Made by a program: the position numbers and the translations under genes. Of a stretch of 64,000 nt of DNA, positions 47,945 through 57,370 are shown piece after piece. Location: the NCBI GenBank assembly GCA_963706535.1, contig CAVPMU010000025.1, forward strand, positions 62,001-126,000, in the 5' to 3' direction. The first letter of the stretch is position 1. Every line of letters begins with the position of its first letter. The notes below the pieces were generated by a model, which was given only the letters and a program-made list of their open reading frames with translations, made no database searches and was not told where the DNA came from. The DNA comes from RPQJ01 sp963706535. GTDB lineage: Bacteria > Pseudomonadota > Gammaproteobacteria > Steroidobacterales > Steroidobacteraceae.

Positions 47945-49555
47945 TTACTGGATCCTCACCACGAACGGCAGCTCGATGACGTTCGTACCGGTCGCGACCC
48001 GCAACTTGCCGAGCACCGTCCGCCCGGAGACGAACACCCCCGCCTCCCCGGCCTGGATGGTCCAGGTGGACTCGTAGGTCGTCAGGCTGCGGCTCAGCAG
48101 CCGTCCGAGCGAGCCGTAGATGGGGATCAGTTGCTGCGCGTTGTCGGCGTACATGAACGTGCCGTTGCCGCCGTCGGCAAGTTCCGACAGGGCGATTGCA
48201 TCCACGGCGCCCGTGAGTCCGATCGTGAAGATGTCCACTCCCAGCGACTGGCTGAGCTCGATCGAGGTCGCGCGGCACGCGGCCTGGTCGGCGCACACGG
48301 TATCGAGGCCGTCGGTGAACAGCACCACCGCCTTGCGCTGTCCCGGTATGCCGGCCGGCGCATTGTTCGCCGTGTACTGCAGAATCTCATCGAGCGCCGC
48401 ATAGAGCGGCGTCTCGCCGCCCTCCTCGGTCGCGAGCTGGTCGAGTTCGTCGAAATAGCCCACTCGGTCGCTCGTGAACGAACCGTAGGTCGTCACCGGC
48501 GTCGTCGGTATCGCACTGCCAGCACCCTGGGCGAATGCCGACAGCATCACGCGGTCATTCGCGCCGACCTGCTCGAAGAACACCTTGCTCGCGAAAATGC
48601 GGGCATCGGTCGGATCGCTGGACGTGATGCTGCCACTCTGGTCGAGCGCGATGGCCGCCGCATACGGCACGGGAGGCAGGCCCGCGACCCGGAGAAACTG
48701 CTCGGCGCCGGGGCTCATGACGGCATACGCGGCATCGAATGCCGGATCGGCCGGCACGCGCACGCAATCGGTGACACCCGCGGTCGCATCCGCACAGGGC
48801 AGCAGCGTGAAGCTCGCCGCCGTCAGGTCCTCGAGTGCGATCGCATTCTCGTCGATGACGACGACCGTCACGCGGAACTGCAGCGTCTGTCCACCGTCGG
48901 GCGACGGCATCGGCATGGCGGTGACGTAGCCGCCGGCCGCCTGCGTGAGTCGATCGAGGTGGGCGGTCAGGCTCGCCGCCGGACTCTCGGCTACGACCAC
49001 GTTCTGGATCGGCTCGGGCTCGAAGCCGCTGGCAGACACGCTTACGGGCACCGTCCCCGTGGGCACCCCGGTGAGCGTGGCTTCGCCATTGGCCGCCGTG
49101 CGCACGTCAAACGTCTGGCCCTCGACGCTGACCTGCACGCGTGCGTTGGGGATCGGCGTGTCGAACTGGTCGAGCGCCTTCGCGACGATCTGTCCGGTGC
49201 GGCGTTGGAGCGCCACGGTGGCGGTCCCGACGGCGGCCCCTGGAATCGTTGCCGACATGGTCGCCGGCAGGAACAGGTCGCGCGTGGCCGATACGGTCGC
49301 AGTGCCCGCTGGAAGGTCGGTGAAGGTGACGGTGCCGTCGGCGGCCGTCGTACCGGTCCTGGTCGTGGTGCCCGCCGTGATCGAAACCTCAGCGTCGGCG
49401 AGCCCGCTGCCGGGCGTCCTCGCGTCAGCGACCTTGACGGTCAGGTTGCCGGTCTTGAGCGATTCCTCGCCGCTCTTGAAGCCGCCGCCACAGGCGACCA
49501 GTGATGAGGCAAGGAGTCCGACGACGAAGAAGAAGCGAGATCGAGAGGGTAGCAT
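47945..49555 (-). CDS. VWA-domain lipoprotein with carboxypeptidase-regulatory-like repeats
   Basis: 536 aa. Lipobox LASSLVACGGG follows the start MLPSRSRFFFVVG. Two or three CarboxypepD-reg-like beta repeats (TGNLTVKVADARTPGSGLAD; GQIVAKALDQFDTPIPNARV), then a von Willebrand A domain (about 320-500) with the MIDAS start AIALDQSGSI, GGETPLYAALDEIL and VVLFTDGLD. Likely surface- or periplasm-exposed, metal-dependent binding. Another ATG 54 nt upstream is possible but would bury the signal peptide. Same strand as the two exported proteins upstream. Confidence 0.82.
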   Translation of the reverse strand: MLPSRSRFFFVVGLLASSLVACGGGFKSGEESLKTGNLTVKVADARTPGSGLADAEVSITAGTTTRTGTTAADGTVTFTDLPAGTATVSATRDLFLPATMSATIPGAAVGTATVALQRRTGQIVAKALDQFDTPIPNARVQVSVEGQTFDVRTAANGEATLTGVPTGTVPVSVSASGFEPEPIQNVVVAESPAASLTAHLDRLTQAAGGYVTAMPMPSPDGGQTLQFRVTVVVIDENAIALEDLTAASFTLLPCADATAGVTDCVRVPADPAFDAAYAVMSPGAEQFLRVAGLPPVPYAAAIALDQSGSITSSDPTDARIFASKVFFEQVGANDRVMLSAFAQGAGSAIPTTPVTTYGSFTSDRVGYFDELDQLATEEGGETPLYAALDEILQYTANNAPAGIPGQRKAVVLFTDGLDTVCADQAACRATSIELSQSLGVDIFTIGLTGAVDAIALSELADGGNGTFMYADNAQQLIPIYGSLGRLLSRSLTTYESTWTIQAGEAGVFVSGRTVLGKLRVATGTNVIELPFVVRIQ

Positions 49556-49734
49556 CTGCTGGAGCCCATCCAGTGCATGGAGAAACTCCCCTTTGGTGCG
49601 CTTGCGCACACCACCCCCCCGAAAGGCGCGATTCTACATCACGCTGCGCGCAAACTGCTCAGTAGTCCCCGCCGAATCGATGTTACATATTGCGGATTTC
49701 TTGCGGATTTCGCCGTGATTGACCGCAGCGGCAA

Positions 49735-50373
49735 TCACTGCTTCGCGGCGTCCGCGGCCCCACCGGTCTCGACCGCCGGCATCGACTCGACCGGCTGCCC
49801 CGATGCATCCACCTCGGGCGCAGGCTTCTGCACGGCCGCAGGCGCAGTGCCGACCACGACCGGCACGGAGAACGAGCGCGCCTCGGTCTGCACCTTCGAA
49901 CTCATCTTTGCGACGAGGCCGATGTAGTAGAGCCCCGCCACGTCGGCCTGCACCAGCACCGTGCCGGAATAGCGCTCGCCGGCCCGCACGTTCTCGAACG
50001 CGAGCGCGCCGCCGCTCACGACGGTGAGGCCTTCCATGCCGGTGATCTCGACCTGGAGCGCGTCCGCGGGCGCCCGCGGCACGAAAACGAGTTCGATCTC
50101 GAACGGCTGGCCAACGTCCGGCTTGGCGGACATGTCGTACCTGAGGTCGACCGCCGCCGCGGTCTTGCTCGTCACGACCGCATTGGCCATGCGCTCGTCG
50201 CCTGGCGCGGCGGTCGTCGTCGCAGCATCGGCCGGCGCCGAGGGTTGTTCGGCAGCCGGCGCTGGTTCACTGGAAGCCGCAGCCTCCTCGTCCTTGCCGC
50301 CACAAGCAGTGGCCAGGGCGGCGAGCGCGATCAGGAGCAGGCTGCGGGTCATGGCGATCGTGCTTGCGTTCAT
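49735..50373 (-). CDS. hypothetical lipoprotein
   Basis: 212 aa. Lipobox LAALATACGG, then an Ala/Pro/Glu-rich linker of about 40 residues and one beta-sandwich-like domain: AVDLRYDMSAKPDVGQPFEI, EITGMEGLTVVSGG, RYSGTVLVQADVAGLYYIGL. C-terminal Pro/Val-rich tail. Begins 12 nt after the PKD metalloprotease ends, so likely co-transcribed. Function unknown. Confidence 0.7.
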   Translation of the reverse strand: MNASTIAMTRSLLLIALAALATACGGKDEEAAASSEPAPAAEQPSAPADAATTTAAPGDERMANAVVTSKTAAAVDLRYDMSAKPDVGQPFEIELVFVPRAPADALQVEITGMEGLTVVSGGALAFENVRAGERYSGTVLVQADVAGLYYIGLVAKMSSKVQTEARSFSVPVVVGTAPAAVQKPAPEVDASGQPVESMPAVETGGAADAAKQ

Positions 50374-50385
50374 GGGTGTCGATTC

Positions 50386-52659
50386 TCAACCGGTGATCGA
50401 AACGGTCATGCAGGTGCGGCCCCGTTGCGTCGAGCCTTCCGGCAGCGTGTGACTGTACTCGTAGAACTCGAGGACATAGTCGCCGGCCGTCACGTTCGCG
50501 TCGATTTCCTCGACGCGCGCGTCGGTCGAATCGCCGAACCACAGGAGCTCGCCGCGCGAGAGGATCAGGTCGGGGTCGGGCGCCGGGGAATCCGTGCAGC
50601 TCGCATCCGAACTCGGGCATTCGACCCGGACCGAGATGGTCCGCGCGCTCGGGACATTGAAGCGCACGAAGCGGCGGTTGCCGAGCTTGTTGTAGCTGCC
50701 TTCGGTGACGTTGGCGCAGCGGCGCACGGTGGGACCGTTCAGCGTCATCGCCGAATAGACCGGCAGGACGATAGTCTCGTCCACGTCGCCGGCGTTGGTT
50801 TCGGTGGTCGCATAGGCATCCATGGTCGCCGCGACGATGCCGCCCTCGACATCCACGCGCGACGTGACGGCCGCGGCCACGGGGACCACGGAAGGATGCA
50901 GCTTCAGCGCCGTCACGAACGAGAACAGGCTCGTGAGCGGACTGTCGTCGCGCAGCTGCGTGCGCATCACGTCGAGCATCGGGACGAAGCCGACCGACAC
51001 CGCGTCGCCGTCCGCGCCGTCGTTCGCCGTGTCGAACAGGTCCCAGGCGATGCGATGGACGGAGGCTTCGTTGTACCAGCCCGGGGTGCCCCACTCCTCG
51101 GTCTCCATGTCGAACCAGCCCTCGGACGGATCCTGATCGTTGAAGGCCAAGTGGAGGGAATCGCGGTAGATCTCCGGATCCTCGACAAGCCCCGTCAGGA
51201 CCATCGCCGAGAACGCGTTCGAGAGTCCCTCGCTGAAGGCGACACGCATGTCGAGGTTCTCGGACAGTGAGTGGTCCCCACCGACCGTGTCGGTACGGCT
51301 TACAGCATCTTCCAGGAAGTGCTGAAACTCGTGAGCCAGGACGTGCTGGTCAAATTCGTCGGTGTCCGTGCTCGCCGTGCCGAGGACATAGATGCCGGCC
51401 GGAAAACCGTCGCGCGATGTGGTCTGGTAAAGCGTGGTCTGAATATCGCCAATGGCTGGATTCCAGCCGCTCGACGGCCGGTTCTGCGTGCTCCAGAACG
51501 CGCTCATCGCCGGGAACTGCACGGCACTCGCACCGGCGTTGGCGATCACGAACTGCGCGGCGGAGTACAGCGTGTCGAGCACCGCGAACGGCGCGGCGGC
51601 GCGGGTGCCCGTATATCCCGCGAAACCGGCCCAGCCCGTGGTGGCCTTGAGGTTGCGCGTGACGTTCGCGACGCCCGTGTTGAACGCCGTGCCGTCCAGC
51701 ACGTAGAGCGCGTTCGAGTTGGTGTTGTTCAGCACGCGCAGGTCCCAGGTCGAGGGACGGGCGGGCGTGCCGTTATGTCTAGAAAGTGCCTTGGCACGCA
51801 ATCGAACGTCGATCAGCCCAGGCGCGCCAAATGAGTAGTTACCGTTCTGGTCCGTGGAGGTGACGTCAATGATCGCGCCGCCGGCAGCAGGCATCAACTC
51901 CACGTCGATCTCACGTGCCGGCATCTCGGCCGTGTCTAGGAACTCGAGCCCATTGCCAAGACTCGATGAAAAAGGCACGCGCTCGAACGTGACTCGCCCG
52001 CTGACCACCACATTCGCGGGCGGCGGTCCTGCTGTGACGTACACAGTCCTGGCGGTCGAGCCCGTGGCACCGTCGTCGTCGGTAATGGTCAGCGTAATCG
52101 CATAGGTACCCGCACTGCCATATTCATGAGTCGTATTGACGCCCGTGCCGGTGCCACCGTCACCGAAATTCCAGCTGAAACTCGCGATGGTTCCGTCTGG
52201 GTCCAGAGATCCACTGGCATCTATCGTTGTCGCGACACCCGCCTGCACCTGGTTCGGACTTACTTTGAACGAAGCGTTCGGCGGCAGATTTGGTGGGGCC
52301 GGGGTAACAGTTCGCGTGGTCGTATCGGTCGCACCGTCGTCATCCGTGACCGTCAGCGTAATTGTGTAGGTACTCGCCGAGGAGTACGAGTGCGTGGTGC
52401 TGATCCCGGTACCAGTGACGCCGTCGCCGAAATTCCATCTGTAGCTTGCAATGGTGCCATCGGTATCCGACGACCCGGCAGCGTTGACCGTAACCGTGAG
52501 CGGGCCAGCGGACGCAACCGTGAACGACGCCGTGGGCGACTGGTTGGACGATGCGCCGCCGCCACCGCCCCCGCCACCGCAGCCTGCGAGGGCCAGCAGG
52601 GCCGCCGCGAGGGCGCCCCAGGAGAGGGACTTCAACCGCAAACTTTCGACACCCGTCAC
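50386..52659 (-). CDS. secreted PKD-domain zinc metalloprotease, lipoprotein
   Basis: 757 aa from GTG 52659 (GGGG upstream; a TTG at 52641 is possible). Lipobox LLALAGCGGGGGGG, two PKD domains (TIASYRWNFGDGVTGTG; TIASFSWNFGDGGTGTG), a carboxypeptidase-regulatory-like domain, then a peptidase part with VLAHEFQHFLEDAV (HExxH) and VAFSEGLSNAFSAM (candidate third ligand Glu). The C-terminus (NKLGNRRFVRFNVPSARTIS) resembles a pre-peptidase beta domain. Gluzincin-like; exact family not recognised. Confidence 0.82.
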   Translation of the reverse strand: MTGVESLRLKSLSWGALAAALLALAGCGGGGGGGGASSNQSPTASFTVASAGPLTVTVNAAGSSDTDGTIASYRWNFGDGVTGTGISTTHSYSSASTYTITLTVTDDDGATDTTTRTVTPAPPNLPPNASFKVSPNQVQAGVATTIDASGSLDPDGTIASFSWNFGDGGTGTGVNTTHEYGSAGTYAITLTITDDDGATGSTARTVYVTAGPPPANVVVSGRVTFERVPFSSSLGNGLEFLDTAEMPAREIDVELMPAAGGAIIDVTSTDQNGNYSFGAPGLIDVRLRAKALSRHNGTPARPSTWDLRVLNNTNSNALYVLDGTAFNTGVANVTRNLKATTGWAGFAGYTGTRAAAPFAVLDTLYSAAQFVIANAGASAVQFPAMSAFWSTQNRPSSGWNPAIGDIQTTLYQTTSRDGFPAGIYVLGTASTDTDEFDQHVLAHEFQHFLEDAVSRTDTVGGDHSLSENLDMRVAFSEGLSNAFSAMVLTGLVEDPEIYRDSLHLAFNDQDPSEGWFDMETEEWGTPGWYNEASVHRIAWDLFDTANDGADGDAVSVGFVPMLDVMRTQLRDDSPLTSLFSFVTALKLHPSVVPVAAAVTSRVDVEGGIVAATMDAYATTETNAGDVDETIVLPVYSAMTLNGPTVRRCANVTEGSYNKLGNRRFVRFNVPSARTISVRVECPSSDASCTDSPAPDPDLILSRGELLWFGDSTDARVEEIDANVTAGDYVLEFYEYSHTLPEGSTQRGRTCMTVSITG

Positions 52660-52707
52660 CGCGCACCCCACGACGTTTACATAACGAGGAAGGATATCAG
52701 AGGTATA

Positions 52708-52780
52708 AGAGGTGCCAGTGGTCGGATCCGTCGGATCTGCAGGCCGGCTAGATCCGACCGATCCGACCACTGGCACCTCT
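52708..52780. repeat. 31-bp inverted repeat between the metalloprotease and galE
   Basis: Arms 52708-52738 and 52750-52780 pair with one mismatch; the loop is 11 nt. The arm begins AGAGGTGCCAGTGGTCGGAT. The right arm supplies the last seven or eight galE codons (ASGRIGRI) and the stop at 52748. It could act as a galE terminator, but no T-run follows. Confidence 0.85.
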
Positions 52781-53749
52781 AAGTTTATGTTCCCACTCGA
52801 GCTGGGTGGTGACGATGGTGCGGAGGTCGTCGTAGCGGGGGGTCCAGCCGAGCACGCCGCGAATGCGCTCGGCGTGGGCCACGAGCGACGGCGGGTCGCC
52901 GGCGCGGCGTGGTGACTCGATGACGTTGAGCGGGTGGCCCGCCACCTCCTCCACCATGCGCAGCACCTCGCGCACGCTGAATCCGTGGCCGTAGCCGCAG
53001 TTGAGCGTGGTCGAAGCACCGCCGCCGCGGCGGTAAGCGAGCGCCTTCAGGTGCGCGTCCGCGAGGTCCTCGACGTGGATGTAGTCCCGCACCCCGGTGC
53101 CATCGGGAGTCGGGTAGTCCGTGCCGAAAATCGAGATCGACTCGCGCACCCCGGCCGCCTGCTGGCACGCAACCTTGACGAGCAGGGTCGCATTCGGCGC
53201 CGTGTGCCCGATGCGCCCGCCCGGATCACTGCCCGCGACGTTGAAGTAGCGCAGCGCCACGTAGCGCAGCGCGGAGGCAGCGGCCAGGTCACGCAGCATC
53301 CACTCGCTCATCAGCTTCGAGAGTCCGTAGGGATTGATCGGCGCCGTCGGTGAGTCCTCCCGCGCCACGCCTTCCGCCGGCATCCCGTACACCGCCGCGG
53401 TGGACGAGAACACGAAGTGCTTCACCCCCGCCCGGTCGCAGCACTCGAGCAGGTTGCGCGTGCAGCAGGTGTTGTTGCCGTAGTACTTGAGCGGGTTCGA
53501 CACCGACTCCGGCACGATCGTGTGCGCGGCGAAGTGCATCACCGTGTCGACGGCGTGCTCCGCGAGCAGCCGGTCCACCATCTCGCGATCGCCCGTGTCG
53601 CCCACGATGAGCGGCGCCCCGAGCACCGCGCTGCGGAAACCGGTCGATAGATTGTCGAGGACGACCACGCGCTCGCCCTGCTCGACGAGCTGGCGGACGA
53701 CGTGGCTGCCGATGTACCCGGCGCCGCCGGTGACGAGGATGCTGGACAT
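52748..53749 (-). CDS. galE: UDP-glucose 4-epimerase
   Basis: Interconverts UDP-glucose and UDP-galactose for exopolysaccharide/LPS. SILVTGGAGYIGSHVVRQLV is the Rossmann NAD site; VMHFAAHTIV, SSTAAVYGMP and the catalytic Tyr/Lys in INPYGLSKLMSEWML; RYFNVAGSDPGGRIGH follows. 333 aa. ATG 53749 fits the family. The final residues come from the palindrome and are not conserved GalE sequence, so the native end has been replaced. Confidence 0.93.
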   Translation of the reverse strand: MSSILVTGGAGYIGSHVVRQLVEQGERVVVLDNLSTGFRSAVLGAPLIVGDTGDREMVDRLLAEHAVDTVMHFAAHTIVPESVSNPLKYYGNNTCCTRNLLECCDRAGVKHFVFSSTAAVYGMPAEGVAREDSPTAPINPYGLSKLMSEWMLRDLAAASALRYVALRYFNVAGSDPGGRIGHTAPNATLLVKVACQQAAGVRESISIFGTDYPTPDGTGVRDYIHVEDLADAHLKALAYRRGGGASTTLNCGYGHGFSVREVLRMVEEVAGHPLNVIESPRRAGDPPSLVAHAERIRGVLGWTPRYDDLRTIVTTQLEWEHKLRGASGRIGRI

Positions 53750-53807
53750 GGTCGACAATGCTAACGGCCGAGGCGTGACGGGCGTAAGGGGGTGAGCGAG
53801 CCGCGGG

Positions 53808-54791
53808 TCACAAAGCCAACGGTTCCTCTTCCATCGCCGCAAGCTGCTCGCGCAGGTCGAGCACGTGCTGCTCCCAGTATTTCGGCTCCTCGAACCACGG
53901 GAACGCGCGGGGAAACGCGGGATCGTCCCAGCGCCGCGCGAGCCAGCCGGCGTAATGCATGATGCGCAGCGTGCGCAGCGGCTCGATCAGCGCGATCTCG
54001 CGATAGTCGAAATCCGCGAACTCGCCGTAGCCCTCGAGCAGGTCGCCGAGCTGCATGCTCATCTCCTCGCTTCGCCCGGAGAGCAGCATCCACAGGTCCT
54101 GCATCGCCGGACCCATCATGCAGTCGTCGAGGTCGACGAAGTGCGGGCCGTCGTCGGTCCACAGCACGTTGCCCGGGTGGCAGTCGCCGTGCAGGCGCAG
54201 GCGTCGATACGGCGTGACCTCGGCGAAGCGCTGCTCGACGATGCCGAGCAGGTCCTCCACCAGCGTCACGTAGGCGTTCTCGATGTGCGACGGGATCCAG
54301 CCCTCATCGAGCAGGTAGTCCGCCGTCTCCTCCCCGAGCACCCGCCAGTCGAGCGTGGCCCGGTGTCGAAACGGCCGCGTCCCGCCGATCGCGTGGATGC
54401 GCGCGAGGAAGCGCCCCATCCACATCCGCTCGTCCTTGGTCGCGAGCTCCGGCCAGCGCCCACCCTGGCGCGCATACACCGCATAGCGAAACCCATCGCG
54501 CTCGAACAGCGTCCGTCCGTCGTGCACCTGCGGCGCCACCACCGGCACCTCCGCCCGCGCCAACTCCAGCGCGAACTCGTGTTCCTCCAGGATCGCGGGC
54601 GTGGTCCACCGCGCCGGCCGGTAGAACTTCGCCACCACGGGCACGTCGTCCTCCCGCCCCACCTGGTAGACGCGGTTCTCGTAGCTGTTGAGCGCCAGCA
54701 CCCGCCCGTCGCAGCGATGCCCGAGCGCCTCGACGGCCTCGATGACCACGTCGGGCGTCAGGGCGGAGTACGGGTGGGGGGATTCGGGCAT
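53808..54791 (-). CDS. srkA: stress response serine/threonine protein kinase (RdoA/SrkA)
   Basis: Choline-kinase-fold protein kinase of the Cpx/oxidative-stress response. LALNSYENRVYQVG (nucleotide loop), VVAKFYRPARWTTPAILEEH (Lys and Glu), LRLHGDCHPGNVLWTDDGPH (catalytic HxDxxxxN) and FVDLDDCMMGPAMQDLWMLL (metal Asp). 327 aa, as in E. coli (328). Start at 54791 (MPESPHPYSALTPD). Confidence 0.93.
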   Translation of the reverse strand: MPESPHPYSALTPDVVIEAVEALGHRCDGRVLALNSYENRVYQVGREDDVPVVAKFYRPARWTTPAILEEHEFALELARAEVPVVAPQVHDGRTLFERDGFRYAVYARQGGRWPELATKDERMWMGRFLARIHAIGGTRPFRHRATLDWRVLGEETADYLLDEGWIPSHIENAYVTLVEDLLGIVEQRFAEVTPYRRLRLHGDCHPGNVLWTDDGPHFVDLDDCMMGPAMQDLWMLLSGRSEEMSMQLGDLLEGYGEFADFDYREIALIEPLRTLRIMHYAGWLARRWDDPAFPRAFPWFEEPKYWEQHVLDLREQLAAMEEEPLAL

Positions 54792-54837
54792 CAGGTCGCA
54801 AAGATAAGCCGGCGCGGCTTGATCCCGAAATTGGCGC

Positions 54838-54854
54838 GTATTACATTTGAATAC
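54838..54854 (+). promoter_or_regulatory. inverted repeat at the RHH antitoxin start (probable operator)
   Basis: GTATT-ACATTTG-AATAC ends immediately before the ATG. Ribbon-helix-helix antitoxins autorepress through such short dyads at their own start; that role here is inferred. Confidence 0.45.
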
Positions 54855-55076
54855 ATGGCAACCATCACCATACGCGTCCCGGACGAGCTGGACCAGGAAC
54901 TCGCACGACTCAGCGCGGCCGAGGGCATCTCCAAGAGCGACTTTGCGCGCGAGGCCCTGCGGCGGCACCTGCAGGTGGCCCGTTACCGTGCGCTCCGTGC
55001 CGAGCTCATCCCGCGCGCACAAGCCCTGGGCGTACACACCGACGAGGACGTGTTTCGACTGCTCGAGAAACCGTGA
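54855..55076 (+). CDS. ribbon-helix-helix antitoxin
   Basis: 73 aa: MATITIRVPDELDQELARLS followed by AAEGISKSDFAREALRRHLQ, the CopG/RHH DNA-binding fold; the C-terminal part (RAQALGVHTDEDVFRLLEKP) would bind the toxin. Overlaps the PIN toxin by 4 nt (GTGA). Stands between srkA and the sensor kinase gene. Confidence 0.85.
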   Translation: MATITIRVPDELDQELARLSAAEGISKSDFAREALRRHLQVARYRALRAELIPRAQALGVHTDEDVFRLLEKP

Positions 55077-55510
55077 GAATCGTCCTCGATTCGTCGGTGC
55101 TGATCGCTGCACATGCCACTCGCGCAGGCGTTTGCGCCGCGCTCTACCAGGAGGTACTCGAGCGCCACCACCTCGTGCTGTCGCGCTACATCGTCACGGA
55201 GGTTCGCCGCAAGCTGCTCGGAAAGTTCCAGCTGAACGAGGGCCTGGTCGACCGGATCGCGCTCGAACTGCTGGCGGTCGCCGAGATCATCGAGCCTGCG
55301 GAACTGCCGCGTGCTTCGTGCCGCGATCCCGCCGACATACCCGTGCTGGGAACCGCCGTCGCGGCGCACGCGGATTGGCTCATCACCGTGGACAAGGACC
55401 TCCTCGCGCTGGCGAGCTACCGGAATGTCTACATCATCAAGCCGGCCGTGTTCTGGCAACGCACGCAATGGCACGGGACCAACCGCGTCCAGGACGCGCA
55501 GCGCCGCTGA
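55073..55510 (+). CDS. PIN-domain toxin (COG1569-type ribonuclease)
   Basis: 145 aa from GTG 55073. Acidic PIN residues: RIVLDSSVLIAAHA (Asp), YIVTEVRRKLLGKF (Glu), CRDPADIPVLGTAVAAHADW (Asp) and LITVDKDLL (Asp). FQLNEGLVDRIALELLAVAE is typical of the COG1569 branch of PIN toxins. All catalytic positions are kept, so it is probably active. Confidence 0.85.
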   Translation: MRIVLDSSVLIAAHATRAGVCAALYQEVLERHHLVLSRYIVTEVRRKLLGKFQLNEGLVDRIALELLAVAEIIEPAELPRASCRDPADIPVLGTAVAAHADWLITVDKDLLALASYRNVYIIKPAVFWQRTQWHGTNRVQDAQRR

Positions 55511-55534
55511 AGGTCGCTGTCGTAGACTCCCCGC

Positions 55535-56990
55535 GTGCGCTCCCTCCCCTCCCTCCGCCCGCGCTCGCTGAGCGGCCTGATCCTGCTCGGCTTCGCGGTG
55601 GTCGCCCTCCCGCTCCTGCTCGGCACCATCAACGCCGCGGTGGAGATGCGCAACCTCGCCGCGGCGAGCGAGCGCCTGGTGCTGAACGGCGTGGCGGCGA
55701 CGCAGTACACGCAGGCGATCGTGCGACAGGTCTCCTCGCTCGAGCGCACCGCCCGGCTGCACCAGATCCTGCGCCGCCCGGGACTGCTCGAAACCTTCGA
55801 GCAGAACCGCCAGCTCTTCATCGACACGCTCGACGGACTCGAGAAATTGCCGGGCGATCCGGACCGCGCCAGCCTCATCGACGAGATGCGCGCACGGACG
55901 ACGCGGATCGGCACCGACCTCGCCTCGCCCGAACCGGCCCGGGTGAACGCCGCCCTGCGCGAGTTCACGCAGCTGTCGAAGGACGCCGGCCGCCTGTCGA
56001 GACTCGCCACGCAGCAGACCGACCGCGAGCTGAAGCAACTGCGCGCCGAGACCGACGATGCACGCCGCCGTCTCTTCTGGCAGAGCGCCGCGCTGATCCC
56101 CATCACCAGCGGCCTGATCCTGCTCGTGACGCTGTTCCTCGCACGCCCGATCCGCCAGATCGACGCCGCGATCGCCGACATCGGCCACGGCCGGCTCGAT
56201 GAGCCCGTCGCGGTGAAGGGACCCTCGGACCTCGAGGCACTGGGGCGGCAGCTCGAATGGCTGCGCGAGCGCCTCACCGAGATCGCCGAGGAGCGCAATC
56301 GCTTCCTGCGCCACATGTCGCACGAACTGAAGACGCCGCTCGCGAACATCCGCGAGGGATCGGAGCTGCTGGTCGAGGGCGCGGTTGGACAGTTGCAGGG
56401 CGAGCAGCGCGAGATCGCGGGCATCCTGCGCGAGAACAGCCTGCAGCTGCAGCGCCTGATCGAGAACCTGCTCTCCTACAGCGAGTGGCAGTCGAAGCGC
56501 AGCGAGCTCGAGCTCACCGAGTTCCGCCTGCCGCCACTGGTGAAATCGGCGATCGACACCTACCAGCTGCCGATCAACGCGCATCGGCTGAATCTCGAGC
56601 TGCAGGTCGAGGACGTTGCACTCACGGCCGACCGCGCCAAGCTGCGCCTGATCCTCGACAACCTGGTTTCGAACGCGGTGAAGTTCACGCCCGAGGAAGG
56701 CACGATCCACGTGCGGGCGCGCAAGGACGATGGCCATCTCGTGATCGAACGTCGCCGACACCGGTCCCGGCATCGCGACGGACGAGCGCGGACGGATCTT
56801 CGAGGCGTTCTACCAGGGCGTAACGCCCCAGGGCGGCCTGGTGCACGGTACCGGCATCGGACTGTCAGTCGTGCAGGAGTTCGTGCAGGCGCACGGCGGC
56901 ACGATCGAGGTGGTGGACGGCGAGTTCCCCGGGGCGCACTTCAGGGTGCGGTTGCCGGTACAGACGAACGCTCAGACGCTCGCCGGATGA
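55535..56990 (+). pseudogene. glrK: GlrK/QseE-like sensor histidine kinase, one-base frameshift
   Basis: GTG start. Two membrane segments (LILLGFAVVALPLLLGTINA and ALIPITSGLILLVTLFLA) flank a periplasmic helix bundle; then HAMP, HisKA with FLRHMSHELKTPLANIREGS, and HATPase with LILDNLVSNAVKFTPEEGTI. At about 56749 the frame breaks: VTP-type reading VADTGPGIATDERGRIFEAF and GTGIGLSVVQEFVQAHGG continue in another frame to TGA 56990. Removing one A in TCGAACGTC restores a 484-aa kinase. The regulator is glrR at 59.2 kb. Confidence 0.8.
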
Positions 56991-57370
56991 CACAGGACGT
57001 CGGTGCGCGAGAAATCGCCACCCTTGAAGAGCAATGGCTCACCGAGCGACTGTGCAAGCGCATAGGCGAAACAGTCGCCGAAATCGAGGGCGGCGGCGTG
57101 CCGACCCTTGCCGAAATGCCGGTAGGCATGGCGCGCGAGGTCAGCCTGGTGACGGTCGACCGGCGCGAGGTGGACCTCGGCCCTGGCCAGCAGGAGATCG
57201 AGATCGCGGACGGCTTGCGGACCGTAGCGCGCGTCGAGGACGATCGAGCACTCGACGAGCGAAGCGACGGACATCGCACACGCGCCGTCTGCGGCGAGCG
57301 CCTCCGTGAAGGTCGCCTGCTCCGGCTCCGCGAGCAGGATCGCGAGCATGGCAGAGGAGTCGATCACCAT
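56972..57370 (-). CDS. vapC: VapC-type PIN-domain toxin
   Basis: 132 aa: MVIDSSAMLAILLAEPEQAT (Asp), SVASLVECSIVLDARYG (Glu), ALDFGDCFAYALAQ (Asp) and EPLLFKGGDFSRTDV (Asp), the complete VapC tetrad. Overlaps vapB by 1 nt (TGATG) and runs convergently 19 nt into the kinase 3' end. Its insertion lies on the opposite strand to the two-component genes. Confidence 0.9.
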   Translation of the reverse strand: MVIDSSAMLAILLAEPEQATFTEALAADGACAMSVASLVECSIVLDARYGPQAVRDLDLLLARAEVHLAPVDRHQADLARHAYRHFGKGRHAAALDFGDCFAYALAQSLGEPLLFKGGDFSRTDVLCHPASV

